Shown here piece after piece: positions 1 through 7,484 of a stretch of DNA of 64,000 nt. The position numbers were made by a program, and so were the translations under genes. The stretch lies in contig NZ_LMKP01000001.1 in assembly GCF_001421715.1 (NCBI RefSeq), positions 200,358-264,357 of the forward strand, in the 5' to 3' direction. This DNA is from Sphingomonas sp. Leaf22 (GTDB lineage: Bacteria > Pseudomonadota > Alphaproteobacteria > Sphingomonadales > Sphingomonadaceae). Each line of letters starts with the position of its first letter. Position 1 is the stretch's first letter. The notes under the pieces were generated by a model. That model made no database searches and was not told the DNA's origin. It was given only the letters and a program-made list of their open reading frames with translations.

Positions 1-642
1 GAGGATGTACCACGCATAGAGCGGCATCAGGTTCAGCCGCATTCCCGGCGGCCGGCATTTGAGGACACCGACGATCAGCTCAACCGCCGCCGCCACTGAC
101 GACACTTCGATAAAGGACAGGCCCAGCATCCAGATATCGGCACCCAGCCCCGACAGGTCGGTGCGGGTGGTGAGCGGCGGATACATGAACCAGCCGCCAT
201 CGGGCGCGGCGTTGAAGAAGATCGATCCCCCGACGAACACCCCGCCCAGCAGGAACGACCAGTAGCCGAAGGCGGACAGGCGCGGGAACGGCAGGTCGCG
301 TGCGCCCAGCAGCTGCGGCAACAGGATGATCGATACCGCTTCGAACATCGGTACGGCGAACAGGAACATCATCATCGAGCCGTGCAACGTGAACAGCTGG
401 TTGAAGGTGTTTGCCGAGACGAGGTCGTTGTCGGGTACCGCCAGCTGCGTGCGCATGATGAGCGCCAGCACACCCGCGAACAGCATGAAGGCGAATGCGG
501 TCAGCGTGTACCACACACCGACGCGGTTGTTGTTGCAGTCGGTCCAGCGCAGGAAAATACCCTGCGGTGGTGCCCATACCTTGCGAAGGCGTTCCTCCTG
601 CGCGGCGCGGAGCGCGGGATCGTCTTGCGCGTGCAGGCTCAT
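1..642 (-). CDS. ctaD: Cytochrome c oxidase subunit I, 5' part only
   Basis: Catalytic haem-copper subunit of an aa3-type terminal oxidase in the inner membrane. Translation from the ATG at 642 starts MSLHAQDDPALRAAQEERLR. A transmembrane segment near residues 40-65 is followed by a stretch around LFTLHGSMMMFLFAVPMFEA that matches subunit I; the histidine in TLHGSMM is a known haem ligand position. The N-terminal form (WTDCNNNRVGVWY in place of the usual NHKDIG motif) resembles the alternative CoxN-type subunit I of alphaproteobacteria. The start overlaps the coxB stop as ATGA. The gene runs off the left edge, so only about 213 codons are seen and any fused subunit III is out of view. Confidence 0.93.
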   Translation of the reverse strand, partial: MSLHAQDDPALRAAQEERLRKVWAPPQGIFLRWTDCNNNRVGVWYTLTAFAFMLFAGVLALIMRTQLAVPDNDLVSANTFNQLFTLHGSMMMFLFAVPMFEAVSIILLPQLLGARDLPFPRLSAFGYWSFLLGGVFVGGSIFFNAAPDGGWFMYPPLTTRTDLSGLGADIWMLGLSFIEVSSVAAAVELIVGVLKCRPPGMRLNLMPLYAWYIL

Positions 643-1613
643 TTCAGGCTTTCCAGATAGGCGGCGATCGCCTGCGCATCTTGGCGCGGCATTTGCGGAT
701 AGGCGGGCATGCGCGCACCGGGTTTGACCGCCGGCGCATCGGTGATGAAGCGGACCAGCGCGGTGCGGGTCATGGGTTGCGTCCCCGCGCCCAGCGAACT
801 GCGACTGCCAAGATGGGTCAGGTCGGGACCGATCGCGCCGGCGGCGTCGGTTCCGGCAATGGCATGGCAACCGGCACAGCCATTGGCGGCAAAGGCCCGC
901 GCGCCCGCAGCGGTATCGGCGGCGGGGGCGGCAGGACGGCGCTCGTTCGCCAGCCATGCGTCGAACGCGGCCGGCTCCATCGCCACGACGTCGAACGCCA
1001 TCAGTGCGTGGCTGAGGCCGCAAAATTCGGTGCAGACGCCGCGGAACGTTCCGGGCTTCGTCGCGCGGACGATCAGCCGGTTGGTCCGACCGGGGATCAT
1101 GTCCATCTTGCCCGCAAGGCCCGGGATCCAGAAGCTGTGGATCACGTCGCCGGCGGTCAGGTCGAACTGTACGGTGCGGCCGACCGGCACCCGGATTTCG
1201 TTGGCGGTGACGACCGGCGCTGCACCCGGCGGCTGATACCGGACGCGCCACCAGAATTGCTCGCCCTCGACCGCGATGCGCAGATCGTTCTGCGCCACCG
1301 GCAACGGGCGCATCGCGGGCAGGCTGTAGAGCAGCAGTCCGAGCAGCACGACCACCGGCACCACGCCACCGACCCAGCCGATCAGGCGCATGCCGCCCGA
1401 CAAGGTCAGTCGACCCTCCGGCGCGCGGACGGCGGCGATCATCAGCGCGGCGACGCCGCAGGCGATCACGATCGCGCCGATCAGCATCACGATGGTCAGG
1501 TGACGGACGGTCGCCGCCTCTTCGCCAAAGACCGTCAGCGCCGATTGATGTCGATTACAGCCCCCCAGAACGAGCAGCGCGGTTATCCCGCCACTGGCCT
1601 TTACGCCCCGCAT
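639..1613 (-). CDS. coxB: Cytochrome c oxidase subunit II with fused cytochrome c domain
   Basis: Subunit II accepts electrons from cytochrome c and passes them through the binuclear CuA centre to subunit I. Visible features: a lipoprotein-like signal ending LVLGGC, two membrane helices, a cupredoxin domain with the CuA motif CTEFCGLSHALM, and a C-terminal cytochrome c domain with haem motif CAGCH and a likely distal Met in MPAY. The ATG at 1613 is chosen over an upstream one at 1664 because it follows AAGGGGG at good spacing and opens directly into the signal peptide. Its stop overlaps the ctaD start, so the two are translationally coupled. The fused haem domain is typical of caa3-like subunit II proteins. 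Confidence 0.95.
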   Translation of the reverse strand: MRGVKASGGITALLVLGGCNRHQSALTVFGEEAATVRHLTIVMLIGAIVIACGVAALMIAAVRAPEGRLTLSGGMRLIGWVGGVVPVVVLLGLLLYSLPAMRPLPVAQNDLRIAVEGEQFWWRVRYQPPGAAPVVTANEIRVPVGRTVQFDLTAGDVIHSFWIPGLAGKMDMIPGRTNRLIVRATKPGTFRGVCTEFCGLSHALMAFDVVAMEPAAFDAWLANERRPAAPAADTAAGARAFAANGCAGCHAIAGTDAAGAIGPDLTHLGSRSSLGAGTQPMTRTALVRFITDAPAVKPGARMPAYPQMPRQDAQAIAAYLESLK

Positions 1614-1631
1614 AATCCCCCTTCGCCCAGC

Positions 1632-1646
1632 GTCGGAGTATCCGAC
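1632..1646. promoter_or_regulatory. Small perfect hairpin upstream of coxB
   Basis: GTCGGA and TCCGAC are separated by three bases, 19 bp upstream of the chosen coxB start. It could be part of the 5' leader or a protein-binding site. Nothing else identifies it. The 224-bp gap between coxB and the next gene (1614-1837) shows no other recognisable feature and must hold the promoter of the oxidase operon. Confidence 0.25.
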
Positions 1647-1837
1647 ACGGATACGAAACGACATGTTGGCGGTTGCGTTCCATCACGATCCGGATCGGTC
1701 CGGTGCGCGCCGGGATGGGCGGACCGGCCACGGCGATCCACGCCGGATTGCCATCGATCGTGGCAACACCCGGTCGCCCTTCGCCCGGATCGACGCTGCC
1801 ACCGGGCGCACCCGAACTGCCGTCCGCAGCGCGATGC

Positions 1838-3235
1838 TTAGGCCAGCCAGCCACCGGTGAAGCCGGCCCGTTCCAGCCCGCGCCGGATATTCGGATTGCG
1901 CCGCATCACTTCCCAGATCATGCCGCTGCGTTGATTTTCGATCATCAGCACGATCGGTCCCTGATCGATGCCCAGATAATCGCCATCGACCCAGCCGACG
2001 CCGGGTACGATCTTGCCGTGTTTCAGCGGGTCGTCGGTGCGGGTCAGCGTCGGATTGAATGCGTCGAGAAAGCCGTATTTGTCATAGATGCCGGCACCAT
2101 AGCGTGCATGCATCTTGCCGATCATCGGCGTGACGATGTCGGGGGCGAAGGCGATCGATCCCAGCGCCGCCGTCGGGGCCAGCGTGCCGTCGTCGCGTTC
2201 ACCGGGACCACGTGCCGAATAGCTGAAGAACTCGCGCTCGCGGCCATCGATCGTCACCGTGAAATCGCCGGGGCCGTCGCAGGCGGTCAGCCCCCAGCAA
2301 TCGTCGCCATAGCCGACCTTGCCGCCCGGATTCTCCTTGGCATAGGCGCGCTGTGCATGGGTCGCGCGACGGCTGTTCTCGAAATAATCGATGCCCTTGG
2401 ACGCGATATAGGGGTCGCGGATGCTGCGGAAATCGACCCAGACATGGCTGTATTGGTGACCGAACATCGGCGCGAATTGCAGATGCGGCTCGCCCCAGCG
2501 ATTGCCCCAGCTTCTTTCGAATTTCTGCGTCAGTGCGCCCCAGGTCGCGGGCGGCAGCGGATGTGTCGGGCTGGCTAATGCCAGCACGTACAGGATCATG
2601 CCTTCGTTATAGCTATCCCAGTCGGACCGGATGAAGCCGCTTTCGGGATGCCAGCCCATCGAGACGAAGGGCGCACGCGGCACGATCCAGTCCCATTCGA
2701 CCGCGCGATAGAGCCGCTCGGCCAGATCGCGGATGCGCGCTTCCTGCGGGTCGGCGCGATCGAACCAGCTCTGCGCAAACAGCACGCCGCCCAGTAGCAG
2801 CGACGTGTCGATCGTCGACAATTCGCATCGCGCGAACCGCAGTCCCTTCGTCACGCCGAGGAAGTGGTAGAAAAAGCCCTTATACCCGCTGAACCCGGTT
2901 TCGCCGTCGCCCTGCGGCGCAGCGGCAAGGAATTCGAGCGTGGCGAGCGTGCGGGCGCGATGCTGTTCGCGGGTGATCCAGCCATGTTTTTCGCCGACGC
3001 CATAGGCCGTCAGCGCAAACCCGACCGCCGCGATCGACGCGAAACTGGGGGTAGGCCAGCGATCGGGTGCAAGGCCGGTCGCAGGATCGGTAGTTTCCCA
3101 GAAAAACCGGAACGCCCGCTGCTGCACATCCGAAATCAGGTCGGGCGTGGTCCCGGAGCCGATCCCGGTCCGTGCAGTGCACCCGGCGACGAGCGCGGCG
3201 GTGCTGGCGGCAAGGAAATGGCGGCGATCGATCAC
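1838..3235 (-). CDS. GH144-like glucoamylase-fold glycosidase, exported
   Basis: Belongs to the glucoamylase-like PF10091 family, whose characterised GH144 members are endo-beta-1,2-glucanases with an (alpha/alpha)6 barrel. The N-terminus IDRRHFLAASTAALVAGC combines a twin-arginine-like start with a lipobox, so the product is probably exported and lipidated. Family hallmarks include RAFRFFWETTDPATGLAPDR, DWDSYNEGMILYVLAL and the C-terminal WVDGDYLGIDQGPIVLMIEN. GTG at 3235 is preferred (AAGGGG upstream); an ATG at 3256 in frame would add seven residues. It is the last gene of a leftward LacI-TBDR-glycosidase set and faces a GH3 beta-glucosidase across the regulator. Beta-1,2-glucan as substrate is inferred from the family. 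Confidence 0.88.
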   Translation of the reverse strand: MIDRRHFLAASTAALVAGCTARTGIGSGTTPDLISDVQQRAFRFFWETTDPATGLAPDRWPTPSFASIAAVGFALTAYGVGEKHGWITREQHRARTLATLEFLAAAPQGDGETGFSGYKGFFYHFLGVTKGLRFARCELSTIDTSLLLGGVLFAQSWFDRADPQEARIRDLAERLYRAVEWDWIVPRAPFVSMGWHPESGFIRSDWDSYNEGMILYVLALASPTHPLPPATWGALTQKFERSWGNRWGEPHLQFAPMFGHQYSHVWVDFRSIRDPYIASKGIDYFENSRRATHAQRAYAKENPGGKVGYGDDCWGLTACDGPGDFTVTIDGREREFFSYSARGPGERDDGTLAPTAALGSIAFAPDIVTPMIGKMHARYGAGIYDKYGFLDAFNPTLTRTDDPLKHGKIVPGVGWVDGDYLGIDQGPIVLMIENQRSGMIWEVMRRNPNIRRGLERAGFTGGWLA

Positions 3236-3267
3236 GGGCAAGCCCCTTTGCGGCATACGAAATTGCC

Positions 3268-3290
3268 GGGACAGGCGCGGTGCCTGTCCC
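3268..3290 (-). terminator. Intercistronic hairpin after the TonB receptor
   Basis: A perfect 9-bp inverted repeat (GGGACAGGC / GCCTGTCCC, 5-base loop) lies between the receptor stop and the glycosidase start. No T-run follows in the direction of transcription, so it more likely stabilises the receptor mRNA end or partly terminates than acts as a full terminator. Such a structure would allow unequal expression of the two genes. Confidence 0.5.
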
Positions 3291-3308
3291 GACAGGGGAG
3301 GGGGAGGG

Positions 3309-6290
3309 TTAGAAGCGGTAGCCGACGCGGAACTGGATGCGCCGCGGCAGGGTCAACAGGTCTCGCCCGATCCGTGCCGGGTCTAGGGTATCGACCGCAC
3401 GCCCGGTTTCAGGGTTGATCTGGTTGTTGAAGAAATCATCGAAGCCGGAGAAGTTATTGTTGTTGAACGCATTGAGTAGATCCACTGCGATTTCGGTTTC
3501 GCCACCCAGGATCTTCAATTTGTTCGCGAGGGTCAGGTTGACCTCGCAGAAGGCGAAAACGCCCTTGAGGCAGTTTTCGTTGGGATACCGCGCGCTGAAT
3601 TCGTTGAAACCGGAAGTTGCGCCATTGGTGCCGTCGGTCACCCGGAACGCTTGGCCGCTACCAAAGGTGCTGAGAGTAGAGAACTGGAACCCCAACGGCA
3701 AATCGACGATACCGGACACAACGACACGGTGACGTTCGTCGCCGTTGCGCGGCCGCCATCCGTAATCGTCCGGCGTAACGGCGTCGAGGCTGAACAGGTC
3801 GCCGCCATTCTGCTCGCCCTTCGAGAGCGTGTAGGCAATGTTAACGCCCCAGCCCGAAGTCTGGGTGTAGGGCTTGTCTGCCGTTACGTAGATCGCCTTG
3901 TATCGGGTATCCAGTCCGTCGAAGCCTATCAGCGCGTTGGAGAAGCCGAACGGGACCAAGGGCGAAGTATCGCAACATGGGCCAATTCCACCATTCTGCC
4001 GGGTCGCGAACAGGTTGGTGTAGCCGTTGCGACCACGTTGATATGACCCCGTCACCGACACCTGCCACGGACCCAGCTGCTGACGGACGCCGAGGCTGAC
4101 CTGGTCGTTGACCGGCGGCTTGGTGTTATTTTTTACCGCGAACAATTCGGGCGCACCGCTGGTCGATGTCGCACGCAGTTCCAGCAACCCTTCGCGCGTC
4201 AAATAGCGCGGATCCCACAGGACTGTTTGCAGGCCGTTGCGCGGCTGGCCATCGCGTGAAAAGCGGAAGACGCCGATCGGGTTGATCGTGCGCGATTGTT
4301 CATCGACGGTATTATTGAAGTTGTTGCGATCGTAATAGCGTCCGAAGCCACCAAAGATGACCGTCGTTGCATTGTCGAAGACGTCGTACGAAAAGCCGAA
4401 GCGTGGTGCGAATGCGCCGGCGAAGGGTTTACGGTTTTCGCCCGTGCTGATGTAGTTTTCCGGGTTGAAATAGCTGGTTACGGGTAAGGCACGCAGCGCA
4501 GCGGCCGCGTTGGCGGAGGTTACGAAATCATTATTGTTGCCGTTTGTTTCGTAATCCCAGCGAAGGCCGAGGTTCAATTGTAGCCGATCGGTTACGTCCC
4601 AGTCATCTTGAACATAGAAGCCAAGTTGAGTGTTCGATCCGCGAACCGTACCATTTCCCAAGCCCAAACGAGCTTCCGCTGGGAAGGTGAAATTGGTGTC
4701 GTTCGCCGGATTCGTATTTGGATTCTCGACTGTATCAATCCGGAAGGTGTAACCCGGTTGCAGAAAGGCAAGGTTCGAGAATTCGATATCGGTCACTTCG
4801 ACCCGAGCGCCAACCTTGATCGCGTGGTCGTCGAAACCGGTATAGGTGAAATCGTCACGGAGTGTGTAGCCCTGCTGAATTTCCCGTCGGGATGCTTCCC
4901 GGCCGCCGAACTGAATAACCGTATCGTAGTTGAAGCTTGACTGCTGCGGGTTCAATGAGGTCGGGCTGAAGTTGTAGTTGAGATAGTTTAGATTAGCCTC
5001 GTTGATGAAATTGTCGCCTCGATACGTCCATTTCAGCAGATACGTTTCGACGGTGTTGCGCTTGTTTTCCGCAAATTCGTAAGCGACGTTACCACCGAAG
5101 CCTTGGATGTCGGTCTCTTCCCGGCGGCTGTACGACAAATCGAACGTCTGAGCATCGTCCGGCGTGAACGTCAGCTTCCCGAAGTAGAAATCTGCCCGGA
5201 ACGGGCTGACGAAATTACCTTCGAATTCACTGATCTGCCGACCGGATGCGGCTTCGAACGCTCTGATATTGTCTACCGTGCCGGTAGAATCGACGATGAA
5301 TGCACGATCCTGATCGTTGCCTTCGTAAGTTCCGAAGAAGAACAGCTTGTCCTTGACGATCGGACCGCCCAGTGAAACGCCGTACTGTTTGCGTTCGAAG
5401 GCTGGCTTGGCACGATCGTTACGGCGATCGAGGAAGCTGCGTTCGGTCAGGCCACGGTCGGTATATTGGCCGAACGCTTCGCCATGGAATTCATTGGTGC
5501 CCGATTTGGTGACGGCAGTGATGATCGCCGAACCGGCCTGTTCGTACTCGGCCTTGTAGTTCTGGGTCAGGACGCGGAATTCCTGGACCGCCAACTGGCC
5601 GAACGGGTTGCCGCGGCTGTTCTGCTGGCCGGCGACCCCACCTTCGCGCAGCTTGTTCTTCAGGCTGACGCCGTCGATGAACACGTTGACCTGGGATGCG
5701 GTCGAGGCGCCGGCCTGAATGCCCTTGTTGGTTTCGCTGTCATTGTAGCGAACGCCGGGAGCGAGCGCCGCGAACGACAGGAAGTTGCGATCTGTCTGCG
5801 GCAGGGTGCGGAGTTGTTCCTGCGTCACGTTGGTCGCGATTTCGCTGGTCCGGCTTTCGATCAGGCGGCGGCCGGTCACGACGATCGTATCGTCGCCAGT
5901 GGCCGCGACCGTCTCGTCTGGGGTTCCCGGCGCGGCAGCCGCGCCCAGCGTCACGTCGAGGCTTGCCGCCTGCGCGATGCCGACAGTGACTTCGCTGGTC
6001 GCGGTTTCGCCACCGGGACCGGTCACCGTGATCGAATAGCCACCGGCACGAATGCCATTCAGCGTGTAGCGACCGGTCGTATCGGTCGTCGCGCGATAGG
6101 ACTGGTTCGTACCGGTCGAGGTGGCGACGACGGTCGCGCCACCGACGACGGCACCGGCGGCATCGCGGACGGTGCCGCGCACCGAAGCTGTCGTGGTCTG
6201 CGCCAAAGCGGGTGCCATCGGCACCACCACCGCACCCGTCGCCAGCGTCGTTGCGGCGGCGAGTGCCGCGCGGAACATCATATTCCTCAT
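3309..6290 (-). CDS. TonB-dependent receptor with N-terminal carboxypeptidase-like domain
   Basis: Outer-membrane active transporter of about 993 residues. A signal peptide ends near APALAQ. A carboxypeptidase-regulatory-like fold (SVRGTVRDAAGAVVGGATVV, residues about 35-110) follows, then a TonB-box-like DTIVVTGRR, a plug domain with QVNVFIDGVSL, and a long beta-barrel ending in RVGYRF with terminal phenylalanine. This layout is the Oar-like SusC-resembling type common in Sphingomonadales. The start ATG overlaps the stop of the LacI gene as ATGA; AAGGGG lies nine bases upstream. Context with GH144 and GH3 enzymes suggests uptake of an oligosaccharide, probably a glucan fragment. The ligand itself cannot be read from sequence. 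Confidence 0.95.
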   Translation of the reverse strand: MRNMMFRAALAAATTLATGAVVVPMAPALAQTTTASVRGTVRDAAGAVVGGATVVATSTGTNQSYRATTDTTGRYTLNGIRAGGYSITVTGPGGETATSEVTVGIAQAASLDVTLGAAAAPGTPDETVAATGDDTIVVTGRRLIESRTSEIATNVTQEQLRTLPQTDRNFLSFAALAPGVRYNDSETNKGIQAGASTASQVNVFIDGVSLKNKLREGGVAGQQNSRGNPFGQLAVQEFRVLTQNYKAEYEQAGSAIITAVTKSGTNEFHGEAFGQYTDRGLTERSFLDRRNDRAKPAFERKQYGVSLGGPIVKDKLFFFGTYEGNDQDRAFIVDSTGTVDNIRAFEAASGRQISEFEGNFVSPFRADFYFGKLTFTPDDAQTFDLSYSRREETDIQGFGGNVAYEFAENKRNTVETYLLKWTYRGDNFINEANLNYLNYNFSPTSLNPQQSSFNYDTVIQFGGREASRREIQQGYTLRDDFTYTGFDDHAIKVGARVEVTDIEFSNLAFLQPGYTFRIDTVENPNTNPANDTNFTFPAEARLGLGNGTVRGSNTQLGFYVQDDWDVTDRLQLNLGLRWDYETNGNNNDFVTSANAAAALRALPVTSYFNPENYISTGENRKPFAGAFAPRFGFSYDVFDNATTVIFGGFGRYYDRNNFNNTVDEQSRTINPIGVFRFSRDGQPRNGLQTVLWDPRYLTREGLLELRATSTSGAPELFAVKNNTKPPVNDQVSLGVRQQLGPWQVSVTGSYQRGRNGYTNLFATRQNGGIGPCCDTSPLVPFGFSNALIGFDGLDTRYKAIYVTADKPYTQTSGWGVNIAYTLSKGEQNGGDLFSLDAVTPDDYGWRPRNGDERHRVVVSGIVDLPLGFQFSTLSTFGSGQAFRVTDGTNGATSGFNEFSARYPNENCLKGVFAFCEVNLTLANKLKILGGETEIAVDLLNAFNNNNFSGFDDFFNNQINPETGRAVDTLDPARIGRDLLTLPRRIQFRVGYRF

Positions 6291-7315
6291 GCGTATATTC
6301 CCCTTGCTTCCCGGTTTTCCGGGTCTTCCCTTGGTGAAGTCGTCTCGCGCACGATCAGGGTCGGTGCGCGAAGTTCGATGCTGCGGTCGTCCGCACCGCC
6401 GATCCGGTCGGTCAGGCGGGCGATGGCGCGTGCGCCCAGGTCGGCGATGTCGATGCGCAGCGTGGTGAGCGATGGCGAGATCAGTCGGGCGAGCGGCACG
6501 TCGTCGAACCCGGCGACCGCGATCCGGTCGGGCACCGCCACTCCGGCGCGCCGCAATCCCATCAGGACGCCGATCGCCATCATGTCGTTCGCAGCGAAGA
6601 CGGCATCGACGTCGCGCCCCTCCCGAACGAGCATTTCGGCGAGGGAGATGCCCGATTCTTCGAGGAAGGTGCCGCGTTCGACCATGGGTTGCAGCCCGGC
6701 AGCGGCGATGCCGTCGCGGTAGCCGGTCACCCGTTCCTCGGCATCGATATTGCCGATCGGACCGGCGAGATGCAGGATGCGGCGTCGTCCGGTCGCGACC
6801 AGATGATCGACCATCGCCCGCGCTCCGCGCGCATTGTCGATGCGCAGTTCGGGGCGCGGCTGGTGATGCGGCGCGCAGTTGACCAGCACCACCGGCACGC
6901 CGGTCGGCAGGTGCGCGAACAGCTGATCGGGGTCGATGTGCGGGGCCATCACCACCATGCCGTCAACCCGCCCGCGCATCGTCCGCAGCGCCTCTACGCC
7001 GCGCGCCGGATCGGCATGCATGTTCGACAGCAGCAGTTGCAGGCCGCGCGCCGACGCCTCGCGGTCCATGCCGCGCAACAGTTCGGAAAAGAATTCGCCG
7101 TGCAGGTCGGGCAGGACGACACCGATCGCATTCGACCGGGCGAGGCTGAGGGAGCGCGCACCGGCATGCGGCACATAGCCGAGCCTGGCCGCCGCCACCT
7201 CGACCCGTTCGCGCAGTTCGGCGCGGACATTGTCATGGCCGTTCAGCACGCGCGACACCGAAGCGACGGACACGTCCGCCGCGCGAGCCACATCGCGGAT
7301 GGTGGCGTTCGCCAT
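6287..7315 (-). CDS. LacI-family transcriptional regulator of the glucan locus
   Basis: 342 residues. The N-terminal helix-turn-helix and hinge helix are clear (TIRDVARAADVSVASVSRVL), followed by a periplasmic-binding-like effector domain (AIGVVLPDLHGEFF, VAGFDDVPLARLISPSLTT). It is the first gene of the leftward unit and overlaps the receptor gene by four bases, so repressor and receptor are co-translated. The 169-bp gap to the divergent GH3 gene carries a perfect LacI-type palindrome (7389-7404), so the protein probably controls both directions and itself. The effector is likely a glucose-containing oligosaccharide, inferred from neighbours. Confidence 0.95.
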   Translation of the reverse strand: MANATIRDVARAADVSVASVSRVLNGHDNVRAELRERVEVAAARLGYVPHAGARSLSLARSNAIGVVLPDLHGEFFSELLRGMDREASARGLQLLLSNMHADPARGVEALRTMRGRVDGMVVMAPHIDPDQLFAHLPTGVPVVLVNCAPHHQPRPELRIDNARGARAMVDHLVATGRRRILHLAGPIGNIDAEERVTGYRDGIAAAGLQPMVERGTFLEESGISLAEMLVREGRDVDAVFAANDMMAIGVLMGLRRAGVAVPDRIAVAGFDDVPLARLISPSLTTLRIDIADLGARAIARLTDRIGGADDRSIELRAPTLIVRETTSPREDPENREARGIYA

Positions 7316-7388
7316 GCTGGTTCCGTTCCACTCCCATATCGTCGCGCCCGTCGCGACGAATCCGTCGGCTTGCGGCCGATCGCTCTTG

Positions 7389-7404
7389 ATGTAACCGGTT
7401 ACAT
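7389..7404. promoter_or_regulatory. LacI-type operator palindrome
   Basis: ATGTAACCGGTTACAT is a perfect 16-bp palindrome with the central CpG typical of LacI-family operators. It sits 74 bp from the lacI start and 81 bp from the GH3 start, in the only gap between the divergent genes. One site can repress both promoters. No second copy was seen in the window. Confidence 0.8.
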
Positions 7405-7484
7405 GATCTTAAAACGCGCTTCAACTACAGATTCGAAACACAAGCGCGCCGGTTTCGTTGCGCCAACGACACAGAGGGGATCGC

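Noticed and set aside
1663..1860. Short open frames in the gap between coxB and the GH144 gene
   Set aside because: No ribosome sites, no homology-like sequence, and several frames overlap each other; treated as promoter region.
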